A DNA stretch of 41,106 bases from an uncultured Gammaproteobacteria bacterium (GTDB lineage Bacteria > Pseudomonadota > Gammaproteobacteria > Nitrosococcales > Methylophagaceae), in contig CALCCU010000133.1 of assembly GCA_937900515.1 (NCBI GenBank), forward strand, positions 1 to 41,106, in the 5' to 3' direction. The notes beneath the pieces are model-generated. The model did no database searches. It saw only the letters and a list, made by a program, of their open reading frames with translations, and was not told where the DNA came from. The position numbers and the translations under genes are program-made. Shown piece after piece: positions 1-9,184 of the stretch. Within the stretch, counting starts at the first letter, position 1. Each line of letters opens with the position of its first letter.

Positions 1-25
1 TGTAGGCGTAAACGTAAACTGGTAA
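1..25 (+). CDS. C-terminal tail of a possible outer-membrane beta-barrel protein (partial)
   Basis: The second forward frame reads VGVNVNW followed by TAA at 23-25. Alternating residues ending in a terminal aromatic are typical of the beta-signal of Gram-negative outer-membrane barrels, and a strong hairpin follows 13 bases later. Only seven residues are visible, so this is a suggestion. Beside a phosphate regulon, a phosphate porin would be plausible, but nothing here proves it. The first frame is also open to base 78, so this may not be a gene end at all. Confidence 0.3.
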
Positions 26-38
26 ATCTCGGTGACTC

Positions 39-65
39 TTTCCCTCTTCGGAATGAAGAGGGAAA
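39..65. terminator. Perfect 11-bp hairpin between convergent genes
   Basis: TTTCCCTCTTC (39-49) pairs perfectly with GAAGAGGGAAA (55-65) around a GGAAT loop. It lies just after the stop codon of the minus-strand secreted protein and after the possible plus-strand gene end at base 25. No long T-tract follows on either strand, so it is a weak intrinsic terminator at best, but its position and perfect stem favour a shared 3'-end structure. Confidence 0.5.
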
Positions 66-67
66 TA

Positions 68-661
68 TTACTGCATGAAAAACGCACTGAGTTCGTCTCG
101 TACTGGCGCTAACTCAAACTTAGCTTGACGTGGTTGCTCATTAGTCGTGGTATAGCGAAATATAACCCGTTCTCCTTGTTGAAACTGATTCGCTAACAAC
201 TCTATGGCTAAAGAAGCTTTGATAGGAAAGTCGACCACTTCAGGTCGCCTATCTGACTTCATATGTTGGTACGTCTCTTTATCCCATCCAGTTAATTTAA
301 GAAAATTAGACTTAGAGCTGGTGTTTACATCAACCTCACTCAATAGCCAGTTGGCATCGCTCTTCTCTGATTCAAATGTATAGTTCACTTGCTGAGGCTT
401 ACCCGCAGGCGTGTTACACCTTTTTTCTTGGTCTAAGGAAACAGGCTGATATTGATCGACTTGTAAGACAATTAGTTCATGATCAGCAAAACTATCAGCA
501 ATCTGATCGGTGATCATTAAACTTCCCCAAATCTCACCATTTTTTAACTGATGAATCATCAGCGTATCACCACTATCACTATCAATAATGAGTGATTCAT
601 TGGCATATGCTGAAAAACAAGCACATGAAGCAATGAGTGTTAGTGCTCTTACTACTCGCAT
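68..661 (-). CDS. Secreted/periplasmic protein of unknown function
   Basis: A 197-residue protein that I do not recognise. The ATG at 661 is preferred over the TTG just upstream because GAGGT lies at a good distance before it. The N-terminus (MRVVRALTLIASCACFSAYA then NE) is a standard Sec signal peptide with an AYA cleavage site. A lipoprotein is less likely, since no cysteine lies at the expected cleavage position. The mature part is mixed polar, has one cysteine near residue 82 and no membrane segment. It lies 45 bases after ppx on the same strand and could be cotranscribed with it. No catalytic motif is visible. The gene is well formed, with a clear start, signal peptide and 3' hairpin. 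Confidence 0.75.
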   Translation of the reverse strand: MRVVRALTLIASCACFSAYANESLIIDSDSGDTLMIHQLKNGEIWGSLMITDQIADSFADHELIVLQVDQYQPVSLDQEKRCNTPAGKPQQVNYTFESEKSDANWLLSEVDVNTSSKSNFLKLTGWDKETYQHMKSDRRPEVVDFPIKASLAIELLANQFQQGERVIFRYTTTNEQPRQAKFELAPVRDELSAFFMQ

Positions 662-706
662 CAAATATTACCTCTCACTCTATGACAAGTTGAGATACAG
701 ATCAGT

Positions 707-2218
707 TCAGGCTTCTCTAATCTTTAACTTTAACTTGATTGATTTCAGGTACTCAGCCTCTTGCATCAAATCAGCTTCTGTCAAAGGATGCTTGGACAAC
801 CAACCTTGAGGTAAGCTCAGGCGTAAACCTTTCTTCGTCACTGCCAGCTTCACGGCTGTGTCAGTACGCTCACTACGGCCTCGATTAAATACCGCAGCCA
901 AGCGGAGCAGGATCATGATTTTCTTAGTTGATGATTCCAGTTCTTGGGGTAAAGTTTTTAACTCTTTTTTAGGAAAGCTCCGACGTTGCCCTTGTACAAC
1001 TAATGCTAAAGCATACTGCTCCTCACGTGAGAAACCAGGTAAGTCCGAATGGCCAATCAAGTAAGCGGAATGTTTATGGAAAGAATGATGACTGATTGCT
1101 AGACCTACTTCATGCAACTTAGCAGCCCATTGCATACGATCTAAATATTCTTCCTGATTAATGTCCCAGTCATCACTAACTTGCTCAAAAAAACTTACCG
1201 CCATGACTCGAACACGTTCAGCATGCTGTTCATCAGCTTGATAACGACGACTAAAAGCTAAAACAGTGCGGTCACGCTCATCATCATGCTGAATTCGACC
1301 TAATAAGTCATACAGCAAGCCTTCACGTAAGGCCCCATCAGATACCGTCATTTTTTCAATGGCTAAACGGTCAAATGCTGCTTTTAAAACTGCAACACCA
1401 CCGGGTAAGACAGATTTTCGTTCATCACTTAATCCACTTAGTTTCAATTCACCAATATGTTTCACCGATACAATCGCTTCGATTAACTTGTCTAGTGAAT
1501 CAGGCGTGATAACACCATCATCAGCCCAACCATTTTCTCTAACAATATTAGCTACGCAACGAATAGTACCTGATGCACCTATTGCATCGACCCAGCCCAT
1601 ATTTCGATATGGCCGCTGAATTGCCCGCAGGCGAGTACCAGCAGTGATTAATGCAAGTCTCATCCTTTCAGAAGAAACCCAACCATTCGCAAAAAACTGC
1701 TGAGAAAAACTCACACAGCCCATTTCAAGACTTTCACGTCTAAGTCCTTCAAAGCCCTCACCAATGATGAACTCAGTGCTACCGCCACCAATATCCATCA
1801 CTAAGCGTCGTGAGCTATCAAAGGCTAAACTATGTGCGACACCCAAGTAGATAAGGCGAGCTTCTTCTTCACCAGGAATAATTTCAATGGGATAGTTAAG
1901 AGCCTTACGGGCTTTCGCCAAGAAAGATTGACTATTTTTAGCAACTCGCAACGTATTAGTACCAACGATTCGAACATTATTCGCCTGCAAATTATTAATT
2001 CGTTCGCCAAACCTCGCTAAACAAGCAATTGCTTTCTGCTGGGCTTGTTCAGATAAATAGCCATGTTGATCCAAGCCTGCACGTAACTGAACCATATCTC
2101 TCAGTCGATCTACAACTTGAAAGTGGCCATCGTCGCGTAAACGAGAAATAATCATGTGGAAACTGTTTGAGCCAAGATCAATGGCTGCGAGTACTTTATC
2201 GTCAGAATGTTCAGTCAT
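707..2218 (-). CDS. ppx: Exopolyphosphatase (Ppx/GppA family)
   Basis: This enzyme removes terminal phosphates from polyphosphate, and family members may also hydrolyse pppGpp. The N-terminal ASKHA fold is clear: DLGSNSFHM at residues 14-22 is the phosphate-1 motif, GEEEARLIYLG near residue 120 carries the catalytic glutamate region, and MDIGGGSTEFI near residue 142 is the second phosphate loop. The C-terminal half contains HD-like helices (HEVG, HSFHKHSAYLI). At 503 residues it has the usual length of long Ppx. It lies downstream of phoU on the same strand, separated by 189 structured bases, which suits a role in phosphate homeostasis. Ppx and GppA cannot be separated with certainty by eye; the length and the pst context favour Ppx. 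Confidence 0.93.
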   Translation of the reverse strand: MTEHSDDKVLAAIDLGSNSFHMIISRLRDDGHFQVVDRLRDMVQLRAGLDQHGYLSEQAQQKAIACLARFGERINNLQANNVRIVGTNTLRVAKNSQSFLAKARKALNYPIEIIPGEEEARLIYLGVAHSLAFDSSRRLVMDIGGGSTEFIIGEGFEGLRRESLEMGCVSFSQQFFANGWVSSERMRLALITAGTRLRAIQRPYRNMGWVDAIGASGTIRCVANIVRENGWADDGVITPDSLDKLIEAIVSVKHIGELKLSGLSDERKSVLPGGVAVLKAAFDRLAIEKMTVSDGALREGLLYDLLGRIQHDDERDRTVLAFSRRYQADEQHAERVRVMAVSFFEQVSDDWDINQEEYLDRMQWAAKLHEVGLAISHHSFHKHSAYLIGHSDLPGFSREEQYALALVVQGQRRSFPKKELKTLPQELESSTKKIMILLRLAAVFNRGRSERTDTAVKLAVTKKGLRLSLPQGWLSKHPLTEADLMQEAEYLKSIKLKLKIREA

Positions 2219-2243
2219 AGTGAGTCTATAGTTCGAATTGAAC

Positions 2244-2261
2244 TTGTATTGTGCAATACAA
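2244..2261. repeat. 8-bp palindrome upstream of ppx
   Basis: TTGTATTG-TG-CAATACAA is a perfect inverted repeat with a two-base centre, about 25 bases before the ppx start. Its size and spacing suit a dimeric repressor operator. No known consensus was recognised, and chance occurrence in AT-rich DNA is possible. Confidence 0.4.
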
Positions 2262-2318
2262 TTTAATACTAAGCCAGAGTAATGATGAGGATTTTTATAG
2301 ATAAATGATAAAGCTTAA

Positions 2319-2399
2319 CTCAGTAAAATAGATTCACTGAGCAATTGAACAATGTAATGGTAACCTGAAGATAACACCATGCTGCATGCTACCTTCAGG
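2319..2399 (-). other. phoU-ppx intergenic hairpins
   Basis: The 189-base gap between phoU and ppx holds two further inverted repeats: CTCAGT (2319-2324) with ACTGAG (2336-2341), and CCTGAAG (2364-2370) with CTTCAGG (2393-2399). Read on the minus strand, the second starts a few bases after the phoU stop. Neither has a following T-tract, so they look like mRNA-end or processing structures rather than canonical terminators. Confidence 0.35.
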
Positions 2400-2407
2400 A
2401 AAAAAAT

Positions 2408-3121
2408 TTAGTCTCTATCTAACACTTTTTCCATCTTTTCAACACTAAGGTGACGGACATCAGTACCTTCTACAAGATAGATCACATATTCACATAGGTT
2501 ATGAGCATGGTCTCCAATACGCTCTAGTGAACGTGCAGACCAAATAAGATCCATAACATTTGAAATGCTACGAGGATCTTCCATCATATAAGTAATTAAC
2601 TGACGAATAATACTTTCATACTCATCGTCTTTCTTAGAGTCTTGTCCTGCAACCGATAAAGCTGCATCAACATCAAGACGAGCAAATGCATCTAATGCAT
2701 CACGTAAAATGCCTCGAGCATGACTGCCTAAAGTAGATAACTCACTATAGTTTCTCTTTGGTCGATCAGCTACAGATAAACTAAGCGCTCGTTTCGCAAT
2801 GCTTTGAGCCTCATCACCAATCCGCTCTAAATCAGTAATTGTTTTAAAGATTGCCGTTACTAAGCGCAAATCGCCAGCAGTAGGTTGACGCAATGCAATG
2901 ATCTGAACGCATTCTTCATCAATCAACATTTCCATGTGATTAACTTGTTCATCTTGAATGATAACTTGTCTGGCTAACTCAGAATCACCCGCCATCAATG
3001 CAGTTAAAGCATCTGCAACTTGTTGCTCAACCAAACCACCCATAGCTAGGACCCGAGAACGGATATCTTGTAATTCCGCTTCAAACTGTTGCGAAATATG
3101 TTGTGATGTATTTGTACTCAT
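2408..3121 (-). CDS. phoU: Phosphate signalling protein PhoU
   Basis: PhoU is a cytoplasmic, peripherally membrane-associated protein that connects the Pst transporter to PhoR, keeping PhoB inactive when phosphate is plentiful. The 237 residues form the usual two repeated three-helix bundles: MEMLIDEECVQIIALRQPTAGDLR with DLERIGDEA in the first half, and LIWSARSLERIGDHAHNLCEYVIYL in the second. The repeated ERIGD motifs carry metal-binding acidic residues. AGGAG lies just before the ATG. The gene begins 16 bases after pstB, completing the pst operon in standard order. Confidence 0.97.
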   Translation of the reverse strand: MSTNTSQHISQQFEAELQDIRSRVLAMGGLVEQQVADALTALMAGDSELARQVIIQDEQVNHMEMLIDEECVQIIALRQPTAGDLRLVTAIFKTITDLERIGDEAQSIAKRALSLSVADRPKRNYSELSTLGSHARGILRDALDAFARLDVDAALSVAGQDSKKDDEYESIIRQLITYMMEDPRSISNVMDLIWSARSLERIGDHAHNLCEYVIYLVEGTDVRHLSVEKMEKVLDRD

Positions 3122-3137
3122 ACTGTTCTCCTAATCC

Positions 3138-3983
3138 TTAACCGTAACGGCCAGTAATATAATCTTCTGTTTGTTTCTTCGACGGGTTGGTAAATAGCTC
3201 ATCCGTAGCGCCAAACTCAACCAACTCACCCATATACATAAATGCAGTGTAATCAGAAACACGTGCTGCTTGTTGCATGTTATGTGTAACGATGACGATA
3301 GTGTATTTATCTTTCAACTCATAAATTAACTCTTCAATTTTGAGTGTTGAAAGTGGATCCAATGCCGAAGCAGGTTCATCCAATAATAAGACTTCAGGTT
3401 CAATCGCTATCGCACGAGCAATGACTAAACGCTGCTGCTGTCCACCAGACATACCCATTGCTGATTCATGCAAACGATCTTTCACTTCGTCCCATAATGC
3501 AGCACCTTTAAGTGATTTTTCAACCACATTATCTAAGGTAGCGCGGTCGTTAACACCTTGAAGACGCAAACCATAAGCCACATTTTCATAAATTGATTTA
3601 GGAAAAGGATTCGGTTTTTGGAATACCATTCCAACTTGTCGACGTAAATCAGCTACATTGACAGAAGGTGCATTCAAATCTGAATCATCTAATAACATTT
3701 CGCCTTTAATATTAACTGAATCAATCAAATCATTCATTCGGTTAAAGCAGCGTAATAACGTCGATTTACCACAACCACTTGGGCCGATAAATGCAGTCAC
3801 GCGGTTTTTAGCAATCGACATATTAATATTATGTAAGGCTTGTTTGTCACCATAATATAAATTGAAATCGTTCACTTTTAGGCAAATTTCTTCATTTGCC
3901 ATATTCAATTTATCACTACGTTGCATTGATTCAATATCAATGGCGCGTGCTGTTGGAGCTGTCTCTTGTTTTACTGCTTCCAT
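3138..3983 (-). CDS. pstB: Phosphate ABC transporter ATP-binding protein PstB
   Basis: This is the ATPase of the PstSCAB high-affinity phosphate importer. Walker [10 protein letters not shown] is at residues 67-75, and the signature MSGGQQQR and Walker [14 protein letters not shown] follow, then the switch histidine region [17 protein letters not shown] chose the ATG at 3983 (281 residues). It follows the pstA stop by one base and has a GTGAG-type ribosome site. An upstream start at 4043 would add 20 residues lying inside pstA and unlike the family. The N-terminal ~27 residues before [13 protein letters not shown] are a non-conserved extension, as is common in long PstB proteins. Translation is probably coupled to pstA. 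Confidence 0.96.
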   Translation of the reverse strand: MEAVKQETAPTARAIDIESMQRSDKLNMANEEICLKVNDFNLYYGDKQALHNINMSIAKNRVTAFIGPSGCGKSTLLRCFNRMNDLIDSVNIKGEMLLDDSDLNAPSVNVADLRRQVGMVFQKPNPFPKSIYENVAYGLRLQGVNDRATLDNVVEKSLKGAALWDEVKDRLHESAMGMSGGQQQRLVIARAIAIEPEVLLLDEPASALDPLSTLKIEELIYELKDKYTIVIVTHNMQQAARVSDYTAFMYMGELVEFGATDELFTNPSKKQTEDYITGRYG

Positions 3984-3984
3984 T

Positions 3985-5655
3985 TTAATTCTCACTTGCT
4001 TTAAAGTTTTCACGCAGACGATTACGGATTCCAATCGCTGCAATGTTTAATACAATAATAATCATAACTAATAAGAAGGCTGTGGCATAAACCAATGGTC
4101 TTGCCGCTTCAACATTAGGACTTTGGAAGCCCACATCATAGATATGAAAACCTAAATGCATGAACTGACGATCTAAATGTAAATACGGAGCAATATTATC
4201 GACAGCCAAGGCCGGAGCGAGCTTTACTACACCAACCATCATTAATGGCGCAACTTCACCCGCAGCCCTTGCTACAGCTAGAATCAAACCAGTCATCATC
4301 GCTGGAGCAGCCATAGGTAATACCGTGCGCCATAATGTTTCAGCCTTGGTCGCTCCTAACGCTAAACTACCTTCACGAATCGCTCTTGGAATACGAGAAA
4401 GACCTTCTTCTGTCGCCACAATAACAACAGGTACAGTCAGAATTGCCAAGGTAATAGATGCCCACATTAAACCAGGCGTACCAAATGTTGGTGCTGGCAA
4501 ACTCGCTTGGAAAAACAACTCATCAATGTTGCCACCCAAAAAGTAAACGAAGAAACCTAAACCAAACACACCATAAACAATTGATGGCACACCCGCTAAG
4601 TTATTTACAGCGATTCTAATCAAACGAATGATTGGACCTTGACTTGCATATTCTTTCAAGTAAACCGCTGCAATTACGCCAAATGGTGTTACCAATACAG
4701 CCATAATCATTACCATCATGATGGTACCGAATATAGCGGGAAATACACCACCTTCGGTATTGGCTTCTCGAGGGTCACCTGAAACAAACTCCCACACGGC
4801 ATGAACGTAGAAACCTAACTTCTCAACAATTCCCATTTTATTAGGTTGGTGAGTCAGCACTACTTTTGCTAGTGGAATTTCAACTTCACGACCATCAGAC
4901 ATTTTCACGACCATTTGGTCACGATTCAATGCTGCATATAAATCCGCCAATTTTGCTTGCAGCTCTTTGTACTGCGTATCAAACTGCTTTTCTGACTCTT
5001 CTAGCTCAACATAAGCCATAGAGCCTTTCATTTCGCCAGCCAACTCTAAGCGACGTCGGTCTAAACGAATCGTTTCAATACCGTGATTAATTTGACCGAT
5101 TTCACCATGTTCTAAATGTTTAATTTGACCGATTAAATCATTGCTACGGCTTAGTCGTTTCTGTAATTCCTCATAAGAACCTTCTCCAGTAGCTACAACT
5201 TTACCTTGTTGCTTAACAGAAACTAATCGACCGTAAAAGCGGCCCCATTCACGACGCTCTATAGAAATGATTTCTTCAGGATACGTAGGCTCAGCTAACC
5301 AAGGTCCATTTACCCAACGGAAATCGAGACCAAACTGATCACGATTACCGACTTTCATTAGAATACGTTCAGCGCTTTCTTGACCTTCAGGCAGGTCAAC
5401 GCCAACACGTTTTAATCTTGCAGCAGGCACAAGCTCATTATCAATCATTTCCCCCATGATAACTTCGACTTTTTGACCTGGTTCGGTATAACTTACTTCA
5501 ACGACGTCAGCAGGCCAGAAGTGACTCAAGCCACGTACTGCTATTAAACCCAGTAGACCTACTACCATCACCAAGCAAATACTAACGGCGCCAGCATTAA
5601 GCCACACCCATGGTGAGCCGCTTTTAACCCAATGTGAAAATGATTTATCAGACAT
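3985..5655 (-). CDS. pstA: Phosphate ABC transporter permease PstA, long form
   Basis: This inner-membrane permease pairs with PstC. One membrane segment lies near residues 18-40. A periplasmic insert of about 250 residues follows, with a predicted coiled coil around 165-260 (many E, K, L, Q; for example [22 protein letters not shown]). The canonical permease domain begins near residue 300 ([20 protein letters not shown]) and includes the EAA-type loop [20 protein letters not shown]. At 556 residues it is nearly twice the E. coli length but resembles the long PstA forms of Pseudomonas- and Vibrio-like relatives. It starts 20 bases after pstC. The role of the insert is not evident from sequence. 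Confidence 0.95.
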   Translation of the reverse strand: MSDKSFSHWVKSGSPWVWLNAGAVSICLVMVVGLLGLIAVRGLSHFWPADVVEVSYTEPGQKVEVIMGEMIDNELVPAARLKRVGVDLPEGQESAERILMKVGNRDQFGLDFRWVNGPWLAEPTYPEEIISIERREWGRFYGRLVSVKQQGKVVATGEGSYEELQKRLSRSNDLIGQIKHLEHGEIGQINHGIETIRLDRRRLELAGEMKGSMAYVELEESEKQFDTQYKELQAKLADLYAALNRDQMVVKMSDGREVEIPLAKVVLTHQPNKMGIVEKLGFYVHAVWEFVSGDPREANTEGGVFPAIFGTIMMVMIMAVLVTPFGVIAAVYLKEYASQGPIIRLIRIAVNNLAGVPSIVYGVFGLGFFVYFLGGNIDELFFQASLPAPTFGTPGLMWASITLAILTVPVVIVATEEGLSRIPRAIREGSLALGATKAETLWRTVLPMAAPAMMTGLILAVARAAGEVAPLMMVGVVKLAPALAVDNIAPYLHLDRQFMHLGFHIYDVGFQSPNVEAARPLVYATAFLLVMIIIVLNIAAIGIRNRLRENFKASEN

Positions 5656-5675
5656 TTTATTGTGTTACCTTAATT

Positions 5676-7952
5676 TTACAGTGAGCTGTATTTATTTCGT
5701 AAACGCTGACGAACAACCTCAGCCACGGTATTAAAGAAGAACGTTGCCATAAACAACACTAACGCTGCGAGGAACAACACACGATAGTGCGAACTAGCGA
5801 CTTCTGCTTCCGGCATTTCTACAGCAATATTTGCAGATAGGGCCCGGAAACCTTCGAAGATATTAAAGTCCATAATTGGCGTATTACCGGTTGCCATCAA
5901 AACGATCATCGTTTCACCAACAGCACGGCCCAACCCAATCATTACCGCTGAGAATATACCTGGACTTGCAGTCAAAATAACCACGCGAGTTAATGTCTGC
6001 CATGGTGTAGCACCGAGAGCTAACGAACCAATCGTTAAGTGCTTCGGCACACCAAAAATTGCATCTTCAGTAATTGAGAAGATAGTAGGAATAACAGCAA
6101 AGCCCATCACCATACCCACTACCAAAGAATTACGTTGATCAAAGCCAAAACCATGATTATTCAGCCACTCAGGCATGTTATTGCCAAACAATAAAGCTTC
6201 AAGTGTAGAACTCATCGACAGAGAAGCAAATGCCACCAGCAGTACCACTGGAATTAATATTGCTGCTTCCCAACCGTCAGGAATTCGCTCTCTGAACGTA
6301 CGAGGTAATCTAGTCCATAACCATGCGGTCAATACAATCATGATTGGAGTCATAATGAAGATGCTGAAAACGCCTGGTAGGTTACCTTCTACTATCGGCG
6401 CTAACCATAAGCCAGCTAAGAAACCTAAAATAACCGTAGGTAATGCCTCCATAATTTCAATGGTTGGCTTAACAATTTTACGCATACCCGGAGACATGAA
6501 GTAAGCAGCATAGATAGCACCAAATATTGCTAATGGCACGGCAATAGCCATCGCATAGAAAGCGGCCTTCAAAGTACCAAATGTTAATGGCGTTAAACTG
6601 AATTTAGGTTCAAAGTCATTACTTGCAGATGAGGACTGCCAAATATATTCAGGTTTGTCCCTGCTTTCGTACCAAATTTTTTCCCACAGTGAATGCCATG
6701 ACACATCAGGATGTTCATTTTCGATGTGTAATAGTTTTACTTGCCCACCTGCTGTCAGGCTCAACAAACCATTCGCTCGTGGTGAAATAGCCATTACAGA
6801 ATGGTCAACCTTTGAATCCACTAATGGCTCAACCAATAAGGTACGTTCTGCAGTGGTATGGTAAATCCCCATTTGACCACCAGCATCAAGTGCAACAAAG
6901 CCTTTTCGAGCATATTCTGGCGCTATAGCAACAATAGCGTCTGATTGTTCATGAAAGCTACGAACATTGTACAAAGTATAATTATTATCTTTGTCTCGTA
7001 CCGGGAACCATTGATCAATTTTACCATCACTTCGACCGACTAAAATTGAAATACCACCTGTTAAGAACTCTAAGCTTGTAACTTCTACTCCTGCAGGCAC
7101 TGCGTTTACTTTTTGAACAAGTCTTAATGCTGAAAGAGTTTGAATATCATAGTAAGAAATCATTCCATTACTATCGACTAAATATAGTTCACGTTGATCA
7201 ATATCGATAGCTAGATGCGTGTTTTTAGACAATTCAGGTAAAACCACTTCTGCGGTTTGCTCTTCAATCGTAAACACATCTTCATCCATAAAGTCTTGTT
7301 CACGAATCAAGCTTTTTAGCACTAAACGGTTGTCTGCTGTTACAGCAGCAATAGTCGTTTGTTCACCGTTGCTTTGCACACTAATCAAATCTAATGGCTG
7401 GCCTTCGAGATCAATGTATAACGCTTCTTCACCCATTGGGTATTCAATTCTTGGCGTTATTTTACGCTTATCATTCGGGTAACTAATTTTATAGTCTTGC
7501 TTGAAAACAAGCGCCTGACCATTAGCAAAACCATAACCAAATACCCCCGTTGAAGGTGCACCTTTGCTAAAGCTCGTAATTTCAGACTCTACTAATGGCA
7601 ATTTTGGCGTCAACATTGTTTCGCCCGTTTCAGCAACAAAGAAACGCGCTTCACCCTGCATATTTAGGCTTAAACCAACATCGTTATATTCATTCAGCGT
7701 GATGTGAACAGCACTATTAGCTTGTCCTTTAAATTCTGTCTTTACCTCAATATCTGCACCATAAAATAAAGGCATAACGACATAAAGCAAATAAAAGAAA
7801 ATCAATACAATGGCAAAGATAACAGATAAGCCACCAAAAGCTACGCCATACCTTGCCAAACGATCTTTTAACTCACGCCAAGCCCTACGACGAATCGCTA
7901 CTGGCGAATTGGGTGCTGGTAGCACGCTATTTTCTAGAGAATGTTCAACCAT
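5676..7952 (-). CDS. pstC: Phosphate ABC transporter permease PstC, long form with periplasmic domain
   Basis: This is the second permease of the Pst importer. A membrane segment near residues 37-66 leads into a beta-rich periplasmic region (about 70-450). That region has repeated blades such as GYGFANGQALVFKQ and ILVGRSDGKIDQWFPV, which look like a WD40/propeller-type domain. The permease core follows (from about 460), with EIMEALPTVILGFLAGLWLAP and the ABC-contact loop [18 protein letters not shown]. At 758 residues it is more than twice E. coli PstC, but long PstC proteins are known in other Gammaproteobacteria. It begins 151 bases after pstS, across a hairpin region that probably lowers its expression relative to pstS. 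Confidence 0.95.
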   Translation of the reverse strand: MVEHSLENSVLPAPNSPVAIRRRAWRELKDRLARYGVAFGGLSVIFAIVLIFFYLLYVVMPLFYGADIEVKTEFKGQANSAVHITLNEYNDVGLSLNMQGEARFFVAETGETMLTPKLPLVESEITSFSKGAPSTGVFGYGFANGQALVFKQDYKISYPNDKRKITPRIEYPMGEEALYIDLEGQPLDLISVQSNGEQTTIAAVTADNRLVLKSLIREQDFMDEDVFTIEEQTAEVVLPELSKNTHLAIDIDQRELYLVDSNGMISYYDIQTLSALRLVQKVNAVPAGVEVTSLEFLTGGISILVGRSDGKIDQWFPVRDKDNNYTLYNVRSFHEQSDAIVAIAPEYARKGFVALDAGGQMGIYHTTAERTLLVEPLVDSKVDHSVMAISPRANGLLSLTAGGQVKLLHIENEHPDVSWHSLWEKIWYESRDKPEYIWQSSSASNDFEPKFSLTPLTFGTLKAAFYAMAIAVPLAIFGAIYAAYFMSPGMRKIVKPTIEIMEALPTVILGFLAGLWLAPIVEGNLPGVFSIFIMTPIMIVLTAWLWTRLPRTFRERIPDGWEAAILIPVVLLVAFASLSMSSTLEALLFGNNMPEWLNNHGFGFDQRNSLVVGMVMGFAVIPTIFSITEDAIFGVPKHLTIGSLALGATPWQTLTRVVILTASPGIFSAVMIGLGRAVGETMIVLMATGNTPIMDFNIFEGFRALSANIAVEMPEAEVASSHYRVLFLAALVLFMATFFFNTVAEVVRQRLRNKYSSL

Positions 7953-8010
7953 AATTTCTCAACTATACTCAATAAATCGGGACCGAAAACCACGGCCGAC
8001 AGTGATTAAA

Positions 8011-8051
8011 TCACAATCAAAATATACTCATTAAATAGACTTTGATTGTGA
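8011..8051 (-). repeat. 11-bp inverted repeat in the pstS-pstC spacer
   Basis: TCACAATCAAA (8011-8021) and TTTGATTGTGA (8041-8051) are perfect complements separated by 19 bases. On the pst transcript this forms a second stem immediately downstream of the terminator-like hairpin. It could protect a processed 3' end or form a regulatory structure before pstC. Confidence 0.5.
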
Positions 8052-8053
8052 GA

Positions 8054-8085
8054 TATAAAAACGCCCCACACAATGTGCAGGGCGT
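8054..8085 (-). terminator. Terminator/attenuator between pstS and pstC
   Basis: On the minus strand, ACGCCC pairs with GGGCGT (8080-8085 with 8061-8066), and an inner TGTG pairs with CACA, with a two-base bulge. The stem runs directly into TTTTTATA. This is a good intrinsic terminator 18 bases after the pstS stop. Partial termination here would yield more periplasmic PstS than membrane components, as is common in binding-protein operons. Confidence 0.7.
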
Positions 8086-8103
8086 CTCCATGATTAACTT
8101 AAT

Positions 8104-9063
8104 CTATTTGATTTTAGCTAATTCTTGTTCAACAACAGAAGCAGGTAATGGCACATAACCATCTTTAACCACAACTTGTTGACCTACTTTTGATAACATC
8201 ATTTTTACGAATTCGCGATCAATTGGCGCTAATGGTTTATTAGGCGCTTTATTTACGTAAACGTATAGGTAACGTGAAAGTGGGTAAGTACCATTTGCAG
8301 CGTTTTCTTTAGTTGCTGCAATGAATGGAGTACCTGGCTTTTTAGTTAAAGCAACCGCTTTAACACCAGATGTTTTGTAACCGATACCAGAGTAACCAAT
8401 ACCGTTTAATGATTTAGTTACACCTTGAACAACTGATGCTGAACCTGGTTGCTCATTAACATTATTTTTGTAGTCACCTTTACACAGTGCTTTTTTCTTG
8501 AAGTAACCATAAGTACCAGACACTGAGTTACGACCGTAGATTTGGATAGAACCTAAACCGTTAACACCAACTTGATCCCAGTTAGTCACATCTTCAGCAG
8601 CACCACATTTACGTGTTGCAGAGAAAATAGCATCAACTTGTGGAATAGTTAAACCTTCAATCTGGTTATCTTTATGTACATAAACAGCTAAAGCATCAAT
8701 CGCAACACGGATTGGTGTAGCTTTGTAGCCATATTTAGCTTCGAAAGCAGCTGTTTCTTTGTCTTTCATCTTACGGCTCATTGGACCGAAATTTGACGTA
8801 CCTTCAGTCAAAGCAGGAGGAGCTGTTGATGAACCCGCAGCTTGAATTTGAATGCTTACGTTTGGATATTCACGTTTGAACTCTTCAGCCCAAAGTGTCA
8901 TCAAGTTAGCTAACGTATCAGAACCAACACTTGATAAGTTACCAGAAACACCACTTACTTTTTCGTAGTCAGGTAATGCAGAATCTACATCACCAGCAAA
9001 AGTTGTAGCAGAAAATGCCATCGCAACAGCGGCACCTAAAAATGCAAGTTTTTTCGTGAACAT
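8104..9063 (-). CDS. pstS: Periplasmic phosphate-binding protein PstS
   Basis: This is the substrate-binding protein for the Pst importer. A signal peptide (residues 1-23, ending TTFA before GD) is followed by the mature protein. Phosphate-ligand segments are visible: [36 protein letters not shown], and [15 protein letters not shown]. The closing region contains [19 protein letters not shown]. At 319 residues it has the usual length. GGGAG lies before the ATG. It is the first gene of the pst operon and is preceded by tandem PhoB-like sites, so strong induction by phosphate starvation is expected. Confidence 0.97.
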   Translation of the reverse strand: MFTKKLAFLGAAVAMAFSATTFAGDVDSALPDYEKVSGVSGNLSSVGSDTLANLMTLWAEEFKREYPNVSIQIQAAGSSTAPPALTEGTSNFGPMSRKMKDKETAAFEAKYGYKATPIRVAIDALAVYVHKDNQIEGLTIPQVDAIFSATRKCGAAEDVTNWDQVGVNGLGSIQIYGRNSVSGTYGYFKKKALCKGDYKNNVNEQPGSASVVQGVTKSLNGIGYSGIGYKTSGVKAVALTKKPGTPFIAATKENAANGTYPLSRYLYVYVNKAPNKPLAPIDREFVKMMLSKVGQQVVVKDGYVPLPASVVEQELAKIK

Positions 9064-9116
9064 TATTGTCCAACTCCCAGTTAAAAATTAATAGTAGTAA
9101 TCAGATTACTGAGAGC

Positions 9117-9172
9117 AGTATCCCAATTCATTATGACAAGGATATTAAAATAATATTACAGTTATATTACAC
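9117..9172 (-). promoter_or_regulatory. pstS promoter with four tandem PhoB half-sites
   Basis: Read on the minus strand, heptamers GTGTAAT, CTGTAAT, TTTTAAT and TTGTCAT occur with exact four-base spacers (9166-9172, 9155-9161, 9144-9150, 9133-9139). This is the 11-bp periodicity of Pho boxes (CTGTCAT-N4-CTGTCAT). Ten bases further on lies GATACT (9117-9122) as a possible -10 element, the geometry expected of a PhoB-activated promoter without a -35 box. Confidence 0.75.
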
Positions 9173-9184
9173 GGGGCTTTGTTT

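Noticed and set aside
588-809. Open frame on the plus strand over the start of the secreted protein and the end of ppx
   Set aside because: It has no ribosome site or family resemblance and is antisense to two better supported genes.
3984-4043. Upstream 20-codon extension of pstB
   Set aside because: It lies wholly in the pstA end, and the ATG at 3983 has a better ribosome site and the expected operon spacing.
4900-5200. Coiled-coil insert in PstA as a possible novel fusion
   Set aside because: Long PstA proteins with such periplasmic inserts are known in other Gammaproteobacteria, so this is not a new fusion.
6175-6504. 109-codon plus-strand frame inside pstC
   Set aside because: Complement of the permease core; low-complexity translation with no recognisable domain.
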